Shown here piece after piece: positions 34,229 to 43,002 of a stretch of DNA of 64,000 nucleotides. The notes beneath the pieces were generated by a model. That model did no database searches, was not told the origin of the DNA, and was given only the letters and a program-made list of their open reading frames with translations. Origin of the DNA: Gammaproteobacteria bacterium (GTDB lineage: Bacteria > Pseudomonadota > Gammaproteobacteria > Burkholderiales > Nitrosomonadaceae); assembly GCA_015709635.1 (NCBI GenBank), contig CP054180.1, positions 1,426,001 through 1,490,000 on the forward strand, written 5' to 3'. The first letter of the stretch is position 1; every line of letters starts with the position of its first letter. The translations under genes and the position numbers were made by a program.

Positions 34229-34261
34229 TACTTGAAGTTAATAAGCCAAGGTATTTGCTGT

Positions 34262-34382
34262 GAAGCGCTATCGCCCAATAGGAAAGCGCAAAATGCTCAT
34301 TTATCACTCATAAATTGCGTTTTTTCGCCTGATTCCGCCTTACTTGGCCATCGCTCGTTATCTTTTCAGAGCTTCCTTAAGG
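34262..34382. repeat. Dispersed structured repeat, copy B
   Basis: This stretch matches the one at 45465-45606 over about 95 bases: CAAAATG-x-TCATTTA, AAATTGCG-x-TTTTT, CATCGCTCG and TTTTCAG are shared. An internal hairpin ATTTAT(34299-34304)-cactc-ATAAAT(34310-34315) is conserved as structure, because copy A has ATTTAC/GTAAAT. The stop codon of the adjacent small gene lies at its right edge. Confidence 0.7.
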
Positions 34383-34574
34383 AATACTTTGCTCGGGCAA
34401 ACCGGATCTGCCAAAATTTTCGATTTGACAGGCAATCTTGCCGTTTTGCAGTGAGCACCAATCATGCCAAACTTTCCGGGCTTCTTCGACATTACTGAAC
34501 GTCCAGAGCACGACCCCATCTTCCGTCATCAGGGTTGCCATTTTATTCGGCCATTCTTTAATCACGCAATACAT
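34377..34574 (-). CDS. Small conserved-looking protein, function unknown
   Basis: This 65-residue protein begins MYCVIKEWPNKMATLMTEDG and continues VVLWTFSNVEEARKVWHDW. The start is chosen because GAGGG lies 5 bases before this ATG; a longer frame would begin at 34622 without a ribosome site. The composition (several Trp and Cys, mixed charge) looks like a folded domain rather than a random ORF. The stop codon is inside dispersed repeat copy B. I do not recognise a family. Confidence 0.6.
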   Translation of the reverse strand: MYCVIKEWPNKMATLMTEDGVVLWTFSNVEEARKVWHDWCSLQNGKIACQIENFGRSGLPEQSIP

Positions 34575-34687
34575 TGTTTCCCTCTGTTGTATTAGTTGAT
34601 GTAAGTAAGAATAATCAAACAATATGAAGTTTTAATGACTTAATAATGAAGAATGTGTGACACGGTATTACCATGCGTACAAAAAAG

Positions 34688-34739
34688 TGCCTGAAAGCAG
34701 CAATGGAGATGGCCTTCAGGCATCTTGTTTGATCAAACA
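34688..34739. other. Hairpin plus palindrome of unclear role
   Basis: TGCCTGAA (34688-34695) and TTCAGGCA (34715-34722) pair around a 19-base loop, followed by TCTTGTTT. Immediately after lies a perfect 14-base palindrome, TGTTTGATCAAACA (34726-34739). These lie between two divergent genes and could be a relic terminator and an operator. Confidence 0.4.
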
Positions 34740-34908
34740 CACTTCCTTCATAAAAATGCAGAAGCGCTATAATCACCAATGCCGGTTAAATGATCGCTGA
34801 TACGCGGATTGAGATATTATTGCATGACTTTTACATTTTTATCCGCTGCACGTTCTGTATCATGGAGATAGTTTCCGATCACATGTCTGTATTCAATAAG
34901 GAGTTATC

Positions 34909-35475
34909 ATGAAAAATAGCAATTACTTTCAATTAAGTGCTGTAATATTTCTAGCGACAATCACTGGTTGTGCAACCAATACTGGCGGTAGTAACCCCAT
35001 TGGTGCGGTCAATCAAGGCTTATCAACAGTCGAAGGAGCAGCACAAAGCGGCAAGCAAATTCTTAATGCTGGTACGGCGGCTGCCGCTAATCCGGAAGGC
35101 GTTGCTCAAATTGGCTTGGTGGATATTTTGGCTCATCGGCTTGGCGTATCGCAGCAACAAGCACTGGGGGGCGCTGGAGCAATATTTCAGATGGCGCAAA
35201 GCAGCATGAATCCACAAGCATTTTCGACATTATCACGATCTGTCCCAGGAATGAGCACCATGCTAGGTGCAGCCCCATCTTTGTCGAATTTATCCTCCCT
35301 GGCGAGCGGCAATAGCACACTGGGCAGTGCAACTGCACTAGCAGCATCATTCAAACAATTGAATCTTTCCCCCGATATGGTAGGACAATTCATTCCAATC
35401 ATCACAAACTATGTAAGTAAGACAAGCGGACAAGCAACGGCCAATTTATTTCAATCCGCATTAACCTCGCGTTAA
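34909..35475 (+). CDS. DUF2780-like lipoprotein
   Basis: This 188-residue secreted lipoprotein has a signal sequence with lipobox ITGC (Cys at residue 21), followed by a Gly/Asn/Ala-rich linker. From about residue 65 it has the DUF2780-like pattern: VDILAHRLGVSQQQALGGAGAIF, SRSVPGMSTMLGAAP, and ASFKQLNLSPDMVGQFIPII. The function of that family is unknown. AAGGAG lies 6 bases before the ATG. The gene is flanked by hairpins and two mobile elements, so its context is accessory. Confidence 0.85.
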   Translation: MKNSNYFQLSAVIFLATITGCATNTGGSNPIGAVNQGLSTVEGAAQSGKQILNAGTAAAANPEGVAQIGLVDILAHRLGVSQQQALGGAGAIFQMAQSSMNPQAFSTLSRSVPGMSTMLGAAPSLSNLSSLASGNSTLGSATALAASFKQLNLSPDMVGQFIPIITNYVSKTSGQATANLFQSALTSR

Positions 35476-35525
35476 GTACAAAAGAATCCTTCGGAATAAA
35501 TTTGCTCCGCGCGCCCTGCACCTAT

Positions 35526-35546
35526 CCCCGCGGCAAGACCGCGGGG
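35526..35546. repeat. 21-base hairpin repeat, copy 1
   Basis: CCCCGCGG-caaga-CCGCGGGG forms a perfect 8-bp stem. A near-identical hairpin is at 35614-35634, differing by one compensated base pair. Confidence 0.65.
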
Positions 35547-35613
35547 TATTACGGCGCAGAAAACCAAAAACGGCACGCTACGCTGACTTCAAAAACACAA
35601 AAACTATAATGCT

Positions 35614-35634
35614 CCCCGTGGCAAGACCACGGGG
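35614..35634. repeat. 21-base hairpin repeat, copy 2
   Basis: CCCCGTGG-caaga-CCACGGGG has the same loop and stem length as the copy at 35526-35546, with a C-G pair changed to T-A. It lies 27 bases before the IS1595-type element. Confidence 0.65.
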
Positions 35635-35660
35635 AATCGCAAGTTCAATAAAAAAATCAA

Positions 35661-36372
35661 GGGTCTGTAGTAGATTAGCTTAGATGCTAAGCTAATTGAA
35701 TGAAGATAAGCTATTGTAGATTATTAAAGAAAGCACAATTAAAGCTACTGGAATACTTTGTGTTGGAGGTTACAGCAAGATCGGCAGCCGATATACTGGA
35801 AATACAACCCAATAGTGCAGCACTGTTTCATCGCAAAATACGCGAAGTGATTATTTACCATTTGGAACAGGAATCTCACGAAATCTTTGCTGGTGTGGTG
35901 GAGTTGGATGAAAGCTACTTTGGCGGTATCTGTAAAGGTAAACGAGGTCGAGGTGCTGCAAGTAAGGTTGCGGTGTTTGGCATATTGAAACGCGGTGGCA
36001 AGGTCTATACGAAGGTTGTTGGAGATACCAAGACAGAAACGTTGATGCCGCTCATTACTAGAAAAATAGCACCTGACAGCGTAGTTTATACAGATTATTA
36101 TCGCAGTTACAATGCGCTTGATGTGAATCATTTTTACCATGAACGGATCAATCATTCCACACTCTTTGCTCAAGGTAAGAATCACATCAATGGCATTGAG
36201 AACTTTTGGAATCAGGCTAAACGCGTCTTAAGAAAATACAATGGCATTCCTAAAGAATCATTTCCACTGTTTCTCAAAGAATGCGAATTCAGATTCAATT
36301 ATGGAATACCTAAACAACAACTAAAAATACTCAAACTTTGAACTCAGATTTAACCTGATCTACTACAGCCCC
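35661..36372 (+). mobile_element. IS1595-type insertion sequence (about 712 bp)
   Basis: Terminal inverted repeats GGGTCTGTAGTAGATTAG (35661-35678) and, from the right, GGGGCTGTAGTAGATCAG (36372-36355) match at 16 of 18 positions. One intact transposase lies between them. No clear 8-bp target duplication is seen (left flank AAAATCAA, right flank AAAAATTA), so the insertion may be old. Confidence 0.82.
35700..36341 (+). CDS. IS1595 family transposase
   Basis: This 213-residue protein has an ISXO2-like DDE/N fold. It begins with a short helix-turn-helix-like region (FVLEVTARSAADILEIQPNS), then shows the catalytic Asp in VVELDESYFGG, the second Asp in SVVYTDYYRSYNAL, and the terminal Asn/Glu region in GKNHINGIENFWNQAKRVLR. 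The length matches the short IS1595 subgroups that lack an N-terminal zinc ribbon. The frame is intact. It reads in the same direction as the downstream eCIS-core gene. Confidence 0.9.
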   Translation: MKISYCRLLKKAQLKLLEYFVLEVTARSAADILEIQPNSAALFHRKIREVIIYHLEQESHEIFAGVVELDESYFGGICKGKRGRGAASKVAVFGILKRGGKVYTKVVGDTKTETLMPLITRKIAPDSVVYTDYYRSYNALDVNHFYHERINHSTLFAQGKNHINGIENFWNQAKRVLRKYNGIPKESFPLFLKECEFRFNYGIPKQQLKILKL

Positions 36373-36720
36373 AAAAATTATTGCATGATTATTCAAGAGG
36401 GCTGTCGATGGATTGCGAATGATTTTTCCCATACCCAATTGTTCTTTTTTCCTAATTGCTCTTTTGCTTTCTTCGGTAATCTTTATGATCTAAAACAACT
36501 ACTCCTCGATTTAGCCGGTCCTTTTGATTTTATCATTTCAGATAGTTTTCTTACTGTTGCTTTCTAAATTCTGCATAAATTGGTGCAATTTTCAGCGCTT
36601 CTTTGTGGTGTTTGACCGAATAGCCAGCTTTCGTGCAATATTAGATCTCGCCGGGAAAGTATGATTGTGGGAGTGGATGTATCGAAATGAAGCGCCACGA
36701 GTAGTTATAAGGATAAGATC
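36373..36720. other. Intergenic region upstream of the eCIS-core gene
   Basis: About 350 bases between the IS1595 element and the DUF4157 gene. A 60-codon frame exists (36385-36567) but has no ribosome site and biased composition. The region presumably holds the promoter of the downstream gene; no clear element stands out. Confidence 0.4.
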
Positions 36721-39117
36721 GTGAGAAGAGTACAAGCACAACATAGTCAACCGCACAATCAATCCGCCGCGCAGAATAAAGGCGCGGCGATCGCATCTCC
36801 CCAAAACGCACAGATGGTTCAGTTAGAATCCATGATCGAGAATAGCCCGCAAGTGGACGGATTGGTACAACTAAAGGCAATAATCGATTCCAGTCCTAAA
36901 ATTGCAGCTCAGCACCGGCTGAGTGACATGATCCGCAATAGCTCACGCCAAGTGGCGCAGCGCAAATTCATAGAGAATATCGATAATAGCTCTACTGTCA
37001 CTGCGCAAAGACAGGAAACGGGAGGGTCGCTGCAGACAAAAGCTGTCCAGCTCGCAGAGGGGCCCGTCGCCGCACCCAACAACACCGGATTGCCGGATAA
37101 CCTCAAGACGGGAATCGAATCGCTTTCAGGCCTGTCGCTGGACAATGTCAAAGTGCATTACAACTCGTCGCAGCCAGCGCAACTTAATGCCTTGGCTTAT
37201 ACGCAGGGAACGGATATTCATGTGGCTCCGGGACAGGAGCGGCATCTGCCGCATGAAGCCTGGCATGTGGTACAACAAGCGCAGGGCAGGGTACAACCCA
37301 CGCTGCAAATGAAAGATGATGTGCCGGTTAATGATGATCGGAGGTTGGGGCAGAAAGCGGATGTGATGGGAGGAGGGGTACCACAGTATCAGGCGGCAAT
37401 GCATATCCTTGCACACTCTGATTCGAAAAATAAACTTGTTTATCAACGTCAGGCACCAACCACGGCACCGCAACATACTCCGGCGCCTCAGGGAACCAAA
37501 ACTCAAGTATGGCCTGAATATAGCGGTAATTTCTCGCGTAATTCCAATGGTACCGGCGGTAATTTGAATCGTATCGGCGGGCTGGAGGCCGTCATTCCGC
37601 GTAATAACAATATAGGTTCCTCACCGGATGCCGATCCACTCGGTTGGCGCTGGCTTTATACCATGGTACCCAAAGTGAAAGGCAACTGGGTGCGCTTTCA
37701 CATACTCAACGCCGGATTGGGTGGCGATGGAAAAGATACTGATCTATTGATACCAACCACGCACAGCGATAATACGGGTTCCTGGTTGCATACCTTTGAA
37801 ACTGGTATGAAACAGTCCGCCGCATTTGCTGCCTTGCATTATCGCATCGAGATCGACTATTTCGGTTATGGTGCTACCGGAAATGTCGAGACCGACTATA
37901 ACAAGCAATTCTTTCCGCAAAGCCTACGCGCGGCGTACAGGACCTGGGATTCCATGAACAACTCGTGGTCGATTGCGGCGACAGATAATGGTTCGATACT
38001 TGCTAACATTAGCCCCCCGCCGACTATTGCAGGCACAGTGCAACGCGATATCGAAGGCGTATCCGAGAAGGCCTTATTGCGGATTTGGGGTATTTCCAGC
38101 AAGTTAGCGCAATTGATTGTACGCACCCAAAACAATGTCGGATACGGTGCGGTCAATAATTGCCAGAGTTTATACGACTTGCTGATGGACAATTTGTTTA
38201 CAACCGGCAATTTCATGCAGTATGCGATTGACAATCAGTTTGAAGAGGAAAGCGAGGCTTTCTGCAACGATTGGCCTCGCTTGCAAGCCGCAGTGACAGC
38301 CACTGTGGGGGCGCAGTTGCTGGTAAACCATGCGCCGTTGCCTGTACCCGGCGGGCAGATCCATCGTAAATCCTTTGAACCGACGTCGCTGTTACGCAAA
38401 TCAGCGGTTTCGATCACAAATGAATTTTCGGGTCTTCCATTTCACGTGGCAACCGCCATCTCTGCTCTCAACAAGAGCGATTTTGTTGAAGAGACCGAAT
38501 TGTTCAATATTTACATACGGCAACATCACATTACAAACCAGGATGGCGGTGCAGGCAAAGTATTGAGTGAATGGCGAAATTGGATGAATGTGTTAAGCAT
38601 TGGACTTCATTCTTTACCCATCCGCTTGGCCGCAAGCGATCCGGCGAACGCATGGCGCTTGAATTTGATTAGCAAAGCAATTGTTGCCGCTAAGACAGCA
38701 ATTAAAAATACAGAGCATTGGGAAAAATTGGGTGATCTCGATTCTGCCATGCAAGCCAATTTGGATGACTTGACCACTCAAAGTACTGCAGCGAAATTGA
38801 AAAAAATTCACCCCACTGACCTGGAAAAACACCTGACCTTAGAAGCACTCAAAGTTGCGGAATACTGGGGGACCCGCCGGTATTTCAGCAATGAAGCAAA
38901 AAAACTACTTATTGACTGGGAAGAGCGCGTCAATAAATCGTTAACAACCAATACAATCAATGCCAATCAAATCGTTCAAAACTGGAATAATACTAAAGGA
39001 GTTTTATTACAGTTGCTTACTGAAATCCGTGGAATGCCGATTAGATACCCGCTGGATAGCCTTCCGAGTAAATTAGAAAACTTCAGAACTGTTGGAAAAA
39101 AATTCTTTAACGATTAG
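36721..39117 (+). CDS. eCIS-core (DUF4157) domain protein, putative toxin/effector
   Basis: This 798-residue protein starts at GTG with AAGGA 7 bases upstream and has no signal peptide. Residues about 38-105 contain four imperfect ~20-residue repeats (QLESMIENSPQV, QLKAIIDSSPKI, RLSDMIRNSSRQV, KFIENIDNSSTV). The DUF4157 domain follows (about 120-215) with zincin-like HEAWHVVQQ (H178, H182) and GLPDNLKTGIESLSGLSLD. Residues about 260-400 include VRFHILNAGLGGDGKDTDLL then IPTTHSDN, resembling DNA/RNA non-specific endonucleases (RGHLLN...LGG...NL-P-T), with Gly replaced by Phe in RGH. The remaining half is unrecognised and mostly helical. The DUF4157 domain is linked to extracellular contractile injection system cargo and polymorphic toxins. 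No injection-system genes are in the window. Confidence 0.82.
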   Translation: MRRVQAQHSQPHNQSAAQNKGAAIASPQNAQMVQLESMIENSPQVDGLVQLKAIIDSSPKIAAQHRLSDMIRNSSRQVAQRKFIENIDNSSTVTAQRQETGGSLQTKAVQLAEGPVAAPNNTGLPDNLKTGIESLSGLSLDNVKVHYNSSQPAQLNALAYTQGTDIHVAPGQERHLPHEAWHVVQQAQGRVQPTLQMKDDVPVNDDRRLGQKADVMGGGVPQYQAAMHILAHSDSKNKLVYQRQAPTTAPQHTPAPQGTKTQVWPEYSGNFSRNSNGTGGNLNRIGGLEAVIPRNNNIGSSPDADPLGWRWLYTMVPKVKGNWVRFHILNAGLGGDGKDTDLLIPTTHSDNTGSWLHTFETGMKQSAAFAALHYRIEIDYFGYGATGNVETDYNKQFFPQSLRAAYRTWDSMNNSWSIAATDNGSILANISPPPTIAGTVQRDIEGVSEKALLRIWGISSKLAQLIVRTQNNVGYGAVNNCQSLYDLLMDNLFTTGNFMQYAIDNQFEEESEAFCNDWPRLQAAVTATVGAQLLVNHAPLPVPGGQIHRKSFEPTSLLRKSAVSITNEFSGLPFHVATAISALNKSDFVEETELFNIYIRQHHITNQDGGAGKVLSEWRNWMNVLSIGLHSLPIRLAASDPANAWRLNLISKAIVAAKTAIKNTEHWEKLGDLDSAMQANLDDLTTQSTAAKLKKIHPTDLEKHLTLEALKVAEYWGTRRYFSNEAKKLLIDWEERVNKSLTTNTINANQIVQNWNNTKGVLLQLLTEIRGMPIRYPLDSLPSKLENFRTVGKKFFND

Positions 39118-39257
39118 AGAAAATCGCTAACGGAGTCTTGCGATCCAATATTCTATGGCTAAGCTTTTTGTATGGTATCTATCACTTCAGATCGCATTGA
39201 TTGTTGATGGTAGTAAAAACTGCACCGGAGTGATTGTAGATCGACTTAGAAACTTGA

Positions 39258-40673
39258 TCAGTATGATTCCAAGAACGACTGCCTAGCCCGGTTAATTGCC
39301 GCTTGCACCTGTTCCGGTGCTGTTCCGCCGGTATGGTCGCGGCTTTGCATCGATCCTTCCAGCGTCAACAGCGCGAAAATGTCGGCTTCGATCTGTGCGG
39401 AGAAGGTTTGCAATTCGCTCAGTTCCAATTTGCTGAGATCGCAACCTTTTTGTTCCGCATACTGTACCGCCTGAGCGACGATTTCATGCGCATCGCGGAA
39501 CGGAATGCCTTTCTTGACCAGATAATCCGCCAGATCGGTGGCAGTGGCGTAGCCACGCAGTGCCGCTTGGCGCATGCGATCGTGATTGACGCGTACGCCG
39601 CCGAGCATGTCGGCATAGATCCGCAGCGTATCCGCCAGCGTGTCGACGGTATCGAACAGCGGTTCTTTGTCCTCCTGGTTATCCTTGTTGTACGCCAGCG
39701 GCTGCGCTTTCATCAGCGTCAGTAGCGCCACCAGATGGCCATTGACGCGGCCGGTTTTACCGCGCACCAGCTCCGGTACGTCCGGATTCTTTTTCTGCGG
39801 CATGATCGACGAACCGGTGCAAAAGCGATCGGCTAATTGAATAAAACCGAACGACGGATTCATCCACAAAATGAATTCTTCCGACATGCGCGATAAATGC
39901 GTCATGATCAGCGCCGCGCAGGCGCTGAATTCAATGGCGAAGTCGCGATCCGACACGGCATCCAGCGAGTTTTGACAAACACCATCGAAACCGAGAATCT
40001 GTGCCACCCGTTCGCGCTTGATCGGATAACTGGTACCGGCCAGCGCGGCGGCGCCCAGCGGCAATTGATTGACCCGTTTGCGGCAATCACTCAAGCGCTC
40101 AGCGTCGCGCTTCAGCATTTCGAAATACGCCATCAAATGATGACCGAACGAAACCGGTTGCGCGACTTGCAGGTGGGTAAAGCCGGGCATCACCGTGTCA
40201 ACATGCTGTTCCGCCAGATCGAGAAGTGCAAGCTGCATGGTCTTGATCAAGCCGATGATTTCATCGATCGCAGCACGTAAAAACAGGCGGATATCGGTTG
40301 CCACCTGATCGTTGCGCGAGCGGCCGGTGTGCAACCGTTTACCGGCGTCGCCGACCAGGGCGGTGAGGCGTTTTTCGATATTGAGATGCACGTCTTCCAG
40401 TTGTTGCGACCAAATAAACTGGTGATTGCGTATTTCCTCGCGGATTTGCTCTAAGCCGCGCTGGATATCTGCCAGATCCTGGTTGCTGATGATGTGTTGT
40501 TCCGCCAGCATTTGCGCGTGTGCCAGCGATCCTTGGATATCGTATTCAGCCAAACGTTGATCAAAGCTCACCGAAGCCGTGTAGCGCTCCACCAGCGCGG
40601 ACACCGGCTCGTTAAAACGTCCCGACCAGGTTTTTTTATTATTCTGCTTTTCCATTGCTGCATTGTTATCCAT
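39258..40673 (-). CDS. argH: Argininosuccinate lyase
   Basis: ArgH cleaves argininosuccinate to arginine and fumarate, the last step of arginine synthesis. The protein is 471 residues from this start. It contains KTWSGRFNEPVSALVERYTASV at the N-terminus, HTGRSRNDQVATD, and the fumarase/aspartase superfamily signature GSSIMPQKKNPD, with the catalytic Ser loop. The frame extends to 40721, but ArgH proteins normally start just before KTWSGRF; ATGs at 40673 and 40655 are the candidates, and GGAG lies 11 bases before the first. It is convergent with the eCIS-core gene. Confidence 0.96.
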   Translation of the reverse strand: MDNNAAMEKQNNKKTWSGRFNEPVSALVERYTASVSFDQRLAEYDIQGSLAHAQMLAEQHIISNQDLADIQRGLEQIREEIRNHQFIWSQQLEDVHLNIEKRLTALVGDAGKRLHTGRSRNDQVATDIRLFLRAAIDEIIGLIKTMQLALLDLAEQHVDTVMPGFTHLQVAQPVSFGHHLMAYFEMLKRDAERLSDCRKRVNQLPLGAAALAGTSYPIKRERVAQILGFDGVCQNSLDAVSDRDFAIEFSACAALIMTHLSRMSEEFILWMNPSFGFIQLADRFCTGSSIMPQKKNPDVPELVRGKTGRVNGHLVALLTLMKAQPLAYNKDNQEDKEPLFDTVDTLADTLRIYADMLGGVRVNHDRMRQAALRGYATATDLADYLVKKGIPFRDAHEIVAQAVQYAEQKGCDLSKLELSELQTFSAQIEADIFALLTLEGSMQSRDHTGGTAPEQVQAAINRARQSFLESY

Positions 40674-40907
40674 GACGTTTTTATCTCCGGTTTGCGGCGC
40701 CAACACCTGTAAACCGCGCATTATAAAACATAACCGCGCAAGCGGTTTAAGCCTGAGCGGGATTTTAGAATCGTGCGGTTTTATGATGCATAAATAATGA
40801 ATTCTGCGTGAAACCGCCGCCTAATTGGAACATGCTACTTTTCCTCCTTCCCGGATTCATGGATAATTCAGCTTTATCACTGCTACCCATAACAGAAGGA
40901 GTTATCC

Positions 40908-41522
40908 ATGTCGGATTACAACAAACAAAACCCGAATCAACAATCCAAAGCTGAAAACTTACTCTCGTCATTCAATGCCAAGTTTGAATGGATCGAGAAA
41001 ATTCCGACCACACAACTGCCCGCCAAATATTTTGCAATTCTTGTAGGGCTCTTGCTCGCTGTCATCGCATGGAAATTCATTGCTGTCGGTAAAGTGGAAT
41101 CCGATCTGGCGAAGAAACTTGAAAGCGAGCGCACACTAATTACGCAGCAGGCTCGTGAATACGCTGATCAGCAATACGTAAAGGAAGAAGAGCGCTTCGG
41201 GCAGGTTTTGTCTTGGGCGGTACGCGGTGAATTGATCCGCAACAATATTGATCAAATCGATCAATATTTGAGCGAAATCGTCAGAATGAAAGATACCGAA
41301 CGCGTGGTGTTGATCGGTGAAGACGGTCAGTTGCTGGTTTCCACGGATAAACGCCTGGAAGAAACAAAAGGCACGGAAATTTTCCCGAAAGAAATCCTCA
41401 ATCTGCAAAAAATTTCAGTTAAATCCGATGCCGATGGCAAAAAAATTCTGGTTGTTCCGGTGATGGGATTGAACAAAAAAATCGCCACATTGGTTGTCAG
41501 CTATAAAAAACCTAAGTTTTAG
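40908..41522 (+). CDS. Membrane-anchored protein with a sensor-like periplasmic domain, function unknown
   Basis: This 204-residue protein has a polar N-terminus of about 40 residues, one membrane helix at about 42-62 (YFAILVGLLLAVIAWKFIAVG), a helical stalk (about 65-95), and a C-terminal alpha/beta segment with VVLIGEDGQLLVSTDKRLEE resembling the PDC/Cache sensor pattern. No signalling output domain follows, so it is not a complete receptor. AGGAG lies 7 bases before the ATG. A bidirectional terminator separates it from murA. Confidence 0.75.
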   Translation: MSDYNKQNPNQQSKAENLLSSFNAKFEWIEKIPTTQLPAKYFAILVGLLLAVIAWKFIAVGKVESDLAKKLESERTLITQQAREYADQQYVKEEERFGQVLSWAVRGELIRNNIDQIDQYLSEIVRMKDTERVVLIGEDGQLLVSTDKRLEETKGTEIFPKEILNLQKISVKSDADGKKILVVPVMGLNKKIATLVVSYKKPKF

Positions 41523-41567
41523 AATTGATTGGCCGCACGCGTGGCTTAATATTTTGGCATGTTTATG

Positions 41568-41599
41568 AAAAGGCTTTTGCCATGGCAAAAGCCTTTTTT
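41568..41599. terminator. Bidirectional terminator between the 40908 gene and murA
   Basis: The 30 bases 41568-41597 are perfectly palindromic (AAAAGGCTTTTGCCA and its complement), giving a 13- to 15-bp hairpin with A-rich and T-rich flanks. It serves convergent genes, and its T-run abuts the murA stop codon. Confidence 0.9.
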
Positions 41600-42851
41600 A
41601 TTGGCTGCGGCGGATTTGCGCGCCGAGCGCAGATAGTTTTCCCTCGATATTTTCATAGCCGCGATCCAGATGATAAATGCGGTCAATCACCGTTTCGCCT
41701 TGCGCAACCAGACCGGCAATGACCAGACTGGCCGAAGCGCGCAAATCGGTTGCCATCACGTTGGCGCCATCCAGTTGGGAAATACCGGTGACAATGGCGG
41801 TATTGCCTTCCACTTCGATGTTGGCGTTCATGCGCTTGAGTTCCTGCACATGCATCAGGCGGTTTTCAAAAATAGTTTCGGTCATGATGGCGGTACCGTC
41901 CGCGATGCAATTCAATGCCATGAATTGCGCTTGCATATCGGTGGGAAAAGCCGGATAAGGAGCGGTGCGGACATTTACGGATTTGGGTTTTGATTGCATC
42001 GTCAACGTGATTCCGTTGACATTGGCATCGATCCGCGCGCCCGCTTCGATGAGTTTATCCAGCACAGCGTCGAGCAAATGGGCCGCGGTGTTTTTTAGAT
42101 GGATCTCGCCGCCGGTTGCGGTAGCTGCCGCCAGAAAAGTGCCGGTTTCAATCCGGTCGGGCATGACGGTATGTTCCGCGCCATACAGCGATGCTACGCC
42201 CTCGATCGTGATGATGTCGCTGCCGGCACCGTGAATCTTTGCGCCCATCGCATTCAGGCAATCGGCTAGATCGATGATTTCCGGTTCGCGTGCGACGTTC
42301 TCAAGGATAGTCGTTCCCTCAGCCAAGGTTGCCGCCATCATCAGATTTTCCGTTCCGGTGACGGTGACGATATCGAACACGATGCGCGCACCGTACAGCT
42401 TTTGGGCTACGGCATGAATATAGCCGTGCCGGATAGTGATTTCAGCTCCCATTGCCTGTAAGCCTTTGATATGTTGATCGACGGGACGCAAGCCGATGGC
42501 GCAGCCGCCGGGCAGAGAAATCTCCGCCTCGCCGGCGCGCGCAAGCAGCGGTCCAAGCACCAAAATGGCGGCGCGCATGGTTTTGACCATTTCGTACGGC
42601 GCCACCAGCTGTGTCAATGTTGCGGCAGACAGCACAACTTCGCCGTTACTCTGCGCAATCACGTTTGTTCCCATTTGTTTGAGCAGCGACAGCATGGTGG
42701 TAATGTCTTGTAGATCTGGAACATTACTGATTCTTAAGGATTCCCCGGTTAACAATGCGGCGCATAGAACGGGTAGCGCAGCATTTTTTGCGCCCGAAAT
42801 GGAAATTTCCCCACGTAGCGGTATGCCACCTTGGATAATCAGTTTTTGCAT
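41598..42851 (-). CDS. murA: UDP-N-acetylglucosamine 1-carboxyvinyltransferase
   Basis: MurA transfers enolpyruvate from PEP to UDP-GlcNAc, the first committed step of peptidoglycan synthesis, in the cytoplasm. The 417-residue length is standard. It starts MQKLIIQGGIPLRGEISISG and has SGAKNAALPVLCAALL. The active-site cysteine lies in SLPGGCAIGLRPVDQH, the residue that fosfomycin modifies in sensitive enzymes. PTDMQAQFMALN and NRLMHVQELKRM are also typical. The gene appears to stand alone here. Confidence 0.97.
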   Translation of the reverse strand: MQKLIIQGGIPLRGEISISGAKNAALPVLCAALLTGESLRISNVPDLQDITTMLSLLKQMGTNVIAQSNGEVVLSAATLTQLVAPYEMVKTMRAAILVLGPLLARAGEAEISLPGGCAIGLRPVDQHIKGLQAMGAEITIRHGYIHAVAQKLYGARIVFDIVTVTGTENLMMAATLAEGTTILENVAREPEIIDLADCLNAMGAKIHGAGSDIITIEGVASLYGAEHTVMPDRIETGTFLAAATATGGEIHLKNTAAHLLDAVLDKLIEAGARIDANVNGITLTMQSKPKSVNVRTAPYPAFPTDMQAQFMALNCIADGTAIMTETIFENRLMHVQELKRMNANIEVEGNTAIVTGISQLDGANVMATDLRASASLVIAGLVAQGETVIDRIYHLDRGYENIEGKLSALGAQIRRSQ

Positions 42852-43002
42852 AGCATGAATAATTTGAGTGAAGGTTCGATTAAAATCCTTGCCGGTTGAA
42901 ATGTGTCAAGGTTCGCTGCATCATAACGCGATAGCGTGGTTAAGGTTATTTGCGGGCACCAACTATAACAAAAAAATCGAATCAATTTCATAGGGAGAAA
43001 AA

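Noticed and set aside
35653..36380. An 8-bp target duplication around the IS1595-type element
   Set aside because: The flanks AAAATCAA and AAAAATTA are both A-rich but not identical, so a duplication cannot be claimed.
36385..36567. 60-codon frame between the IS1595 element and the DUF4157 gene
   Set aside because: No ribosome site; Phe/Leu-rich content reflects AT-rich DNA.
40720..40748. sigma-70 promoter for argH (TATAAT with TTGCGC upstream)
   Set aside because: The two hexamers are only 10 bases apart, so they cannot form a normal promoter; the -10 alone is weak evidence.
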